This document shows positions 41,760 to 41,955 of a DNA stretch of 41,955 nucleotides, piece after piece. How positions within the stretch are numbered: position 1 is the first letter of the stretch; each line of letters opens with the position of its first letter. The translations under genes were made by a program, and so were the position numbers. Under the pieces are notes generated by a model. That model saw nothing but the letters and a program-made list of their open reading frames with translations. It did no database searches and was not told the DNA's origin. The DNA lies in assembly GCA_040388785.1 (NCBI GenBank), contig JAZKBD010000045.1, positions 1-41,955 of the forward strand, given 5' to 3'. This DNA is from 66-474 sp040388785. GTDB taxonomy: Bacteria; Pseudomonadota; Gammaproteobacteria; Xanthomonadales; Rhodanobacteraceae.

Positions 41760-41955
41760 ATGCTCAATCCCCAACACCGCGCCGCCGTCGAACACGTCGA
41801 TGGCCCCCTGCTGGTGCTGGCCGGCGCGGGCTCGGGCAAGACGCGCGTGATCACCGAAAAAATCGCGCACCTGATCGAACGCGGCCTGGTGCCGGCCGGA
41901 AAGATCGCCGCGATCACCTTCACCAACAAGGCCGCGCGCGAGATGCGCGAGCGCG
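41760..41955 (+). CDS. rep: ATP-dependent DNA helicase Rep, N-terminal part
   Basis: Partial: runs off the right edge. The visible 65 residues (LNPQHRAAVEHVDGPLLVLA, Walker A AGAGSGKTRVITEK, KIAAITFTNKAAREMRER) are the start of a superfamily 1A helicase. The short lead before LNPQ and HLIERG agree with Rep more than UvrD. Rep unwinds DNA 3' to 5' and clears proteins ahead of the replication fork. It diverges from the unknown gene with 70 bases between. Confidence 0.9.
   Translation, partial: MLNPQHRAAVEHVDGPLLVLAGAGSGKTRVITEKIAHLIERGLVPAGKIAAITFTNKAAREMRER

Overview
This is a high-GC window carrying typical gammaproteobacterial genes (rpsU-yqeY, tsaD, folB-folK, pheA, cysJIH, rep). Its RiPP-like trio of a nitrile-hydratase-leader-like peptide, a SagB-type dehydrogenase and a cyclase-TPR protein is a set I know mainly from Xanthomonadales, so I infer a Xanthomonadales genome, perhaps Rhodanobacteraceae. 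Seven runs of exactly 10 Ns (17244, 18088, 30756, 31697, 32328, 39576, 40554) are scaffolding gaps of unknown true length. At least two of them shift the reading frame inside a gene.

Layout. 1-4566: end of a molybdopterin catalytic subunit, an SLC13-type permease, a four-cluster ferredoxin and a DmsC-type membrane anchor. Together they look like a cytoplasmic sulfite-oxidising SoeABC enzyme with an anion transporter between its genes. Both the catalytic and the ferredoxin genes carry in-frame palindromic repeat insertions. 4669-11066: housekeeping genes (DUF481 barrel, yqeY, rpsU, tsaD, folB, folK, an EcsC-like protein, a pteridine-reductase-like SDR, a MidA-like methyltransferase). 11208-14465: a tightly coupled five-gene operon of small DMT permease, alpha/beta hydrolase, second small DMT permease, atypical acyl carrier protein and ketoacyl synthase. 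14502-26223: cysteine and sulfate assimilation (two cysteine synthases, a 1-Cys peroxiredoxin, cysG, a CysB-like regulator, cysH, cysI, cysJ), interrupted by pheA, a secreted unknown protein and a 359-bp non-coding stretch that folds into a chain of hairpins. 26614-28705: a HemL-like aminotransferase and a MtnX-like HAD phosphatase.

28887-39116 is the most interesting part. It holds an ABC exporter (adaptor, ATPase, DevC-like permease, NodT-like outer-membrane lipoprotein), a SagB-type dehydrogenase diverging from a 93-residue precursor-like peptide, an 884-residue class III cyclase/TM/TPR protein, and a cyclic-nucleotide-binding GGDEF protein. I read this as an uncharacterised peptide-modification system coupled to nucleotide second messengers, with a candidate exporter beside it. 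The three core families are recognised computationally, but I know of no characterised product.

39233-41955: a lipoprotein, an acyltransferase/arfB/unknown operon and the start of rep. No tRNA, rRNA, CRISPR array, transposase or phage gene was seen.
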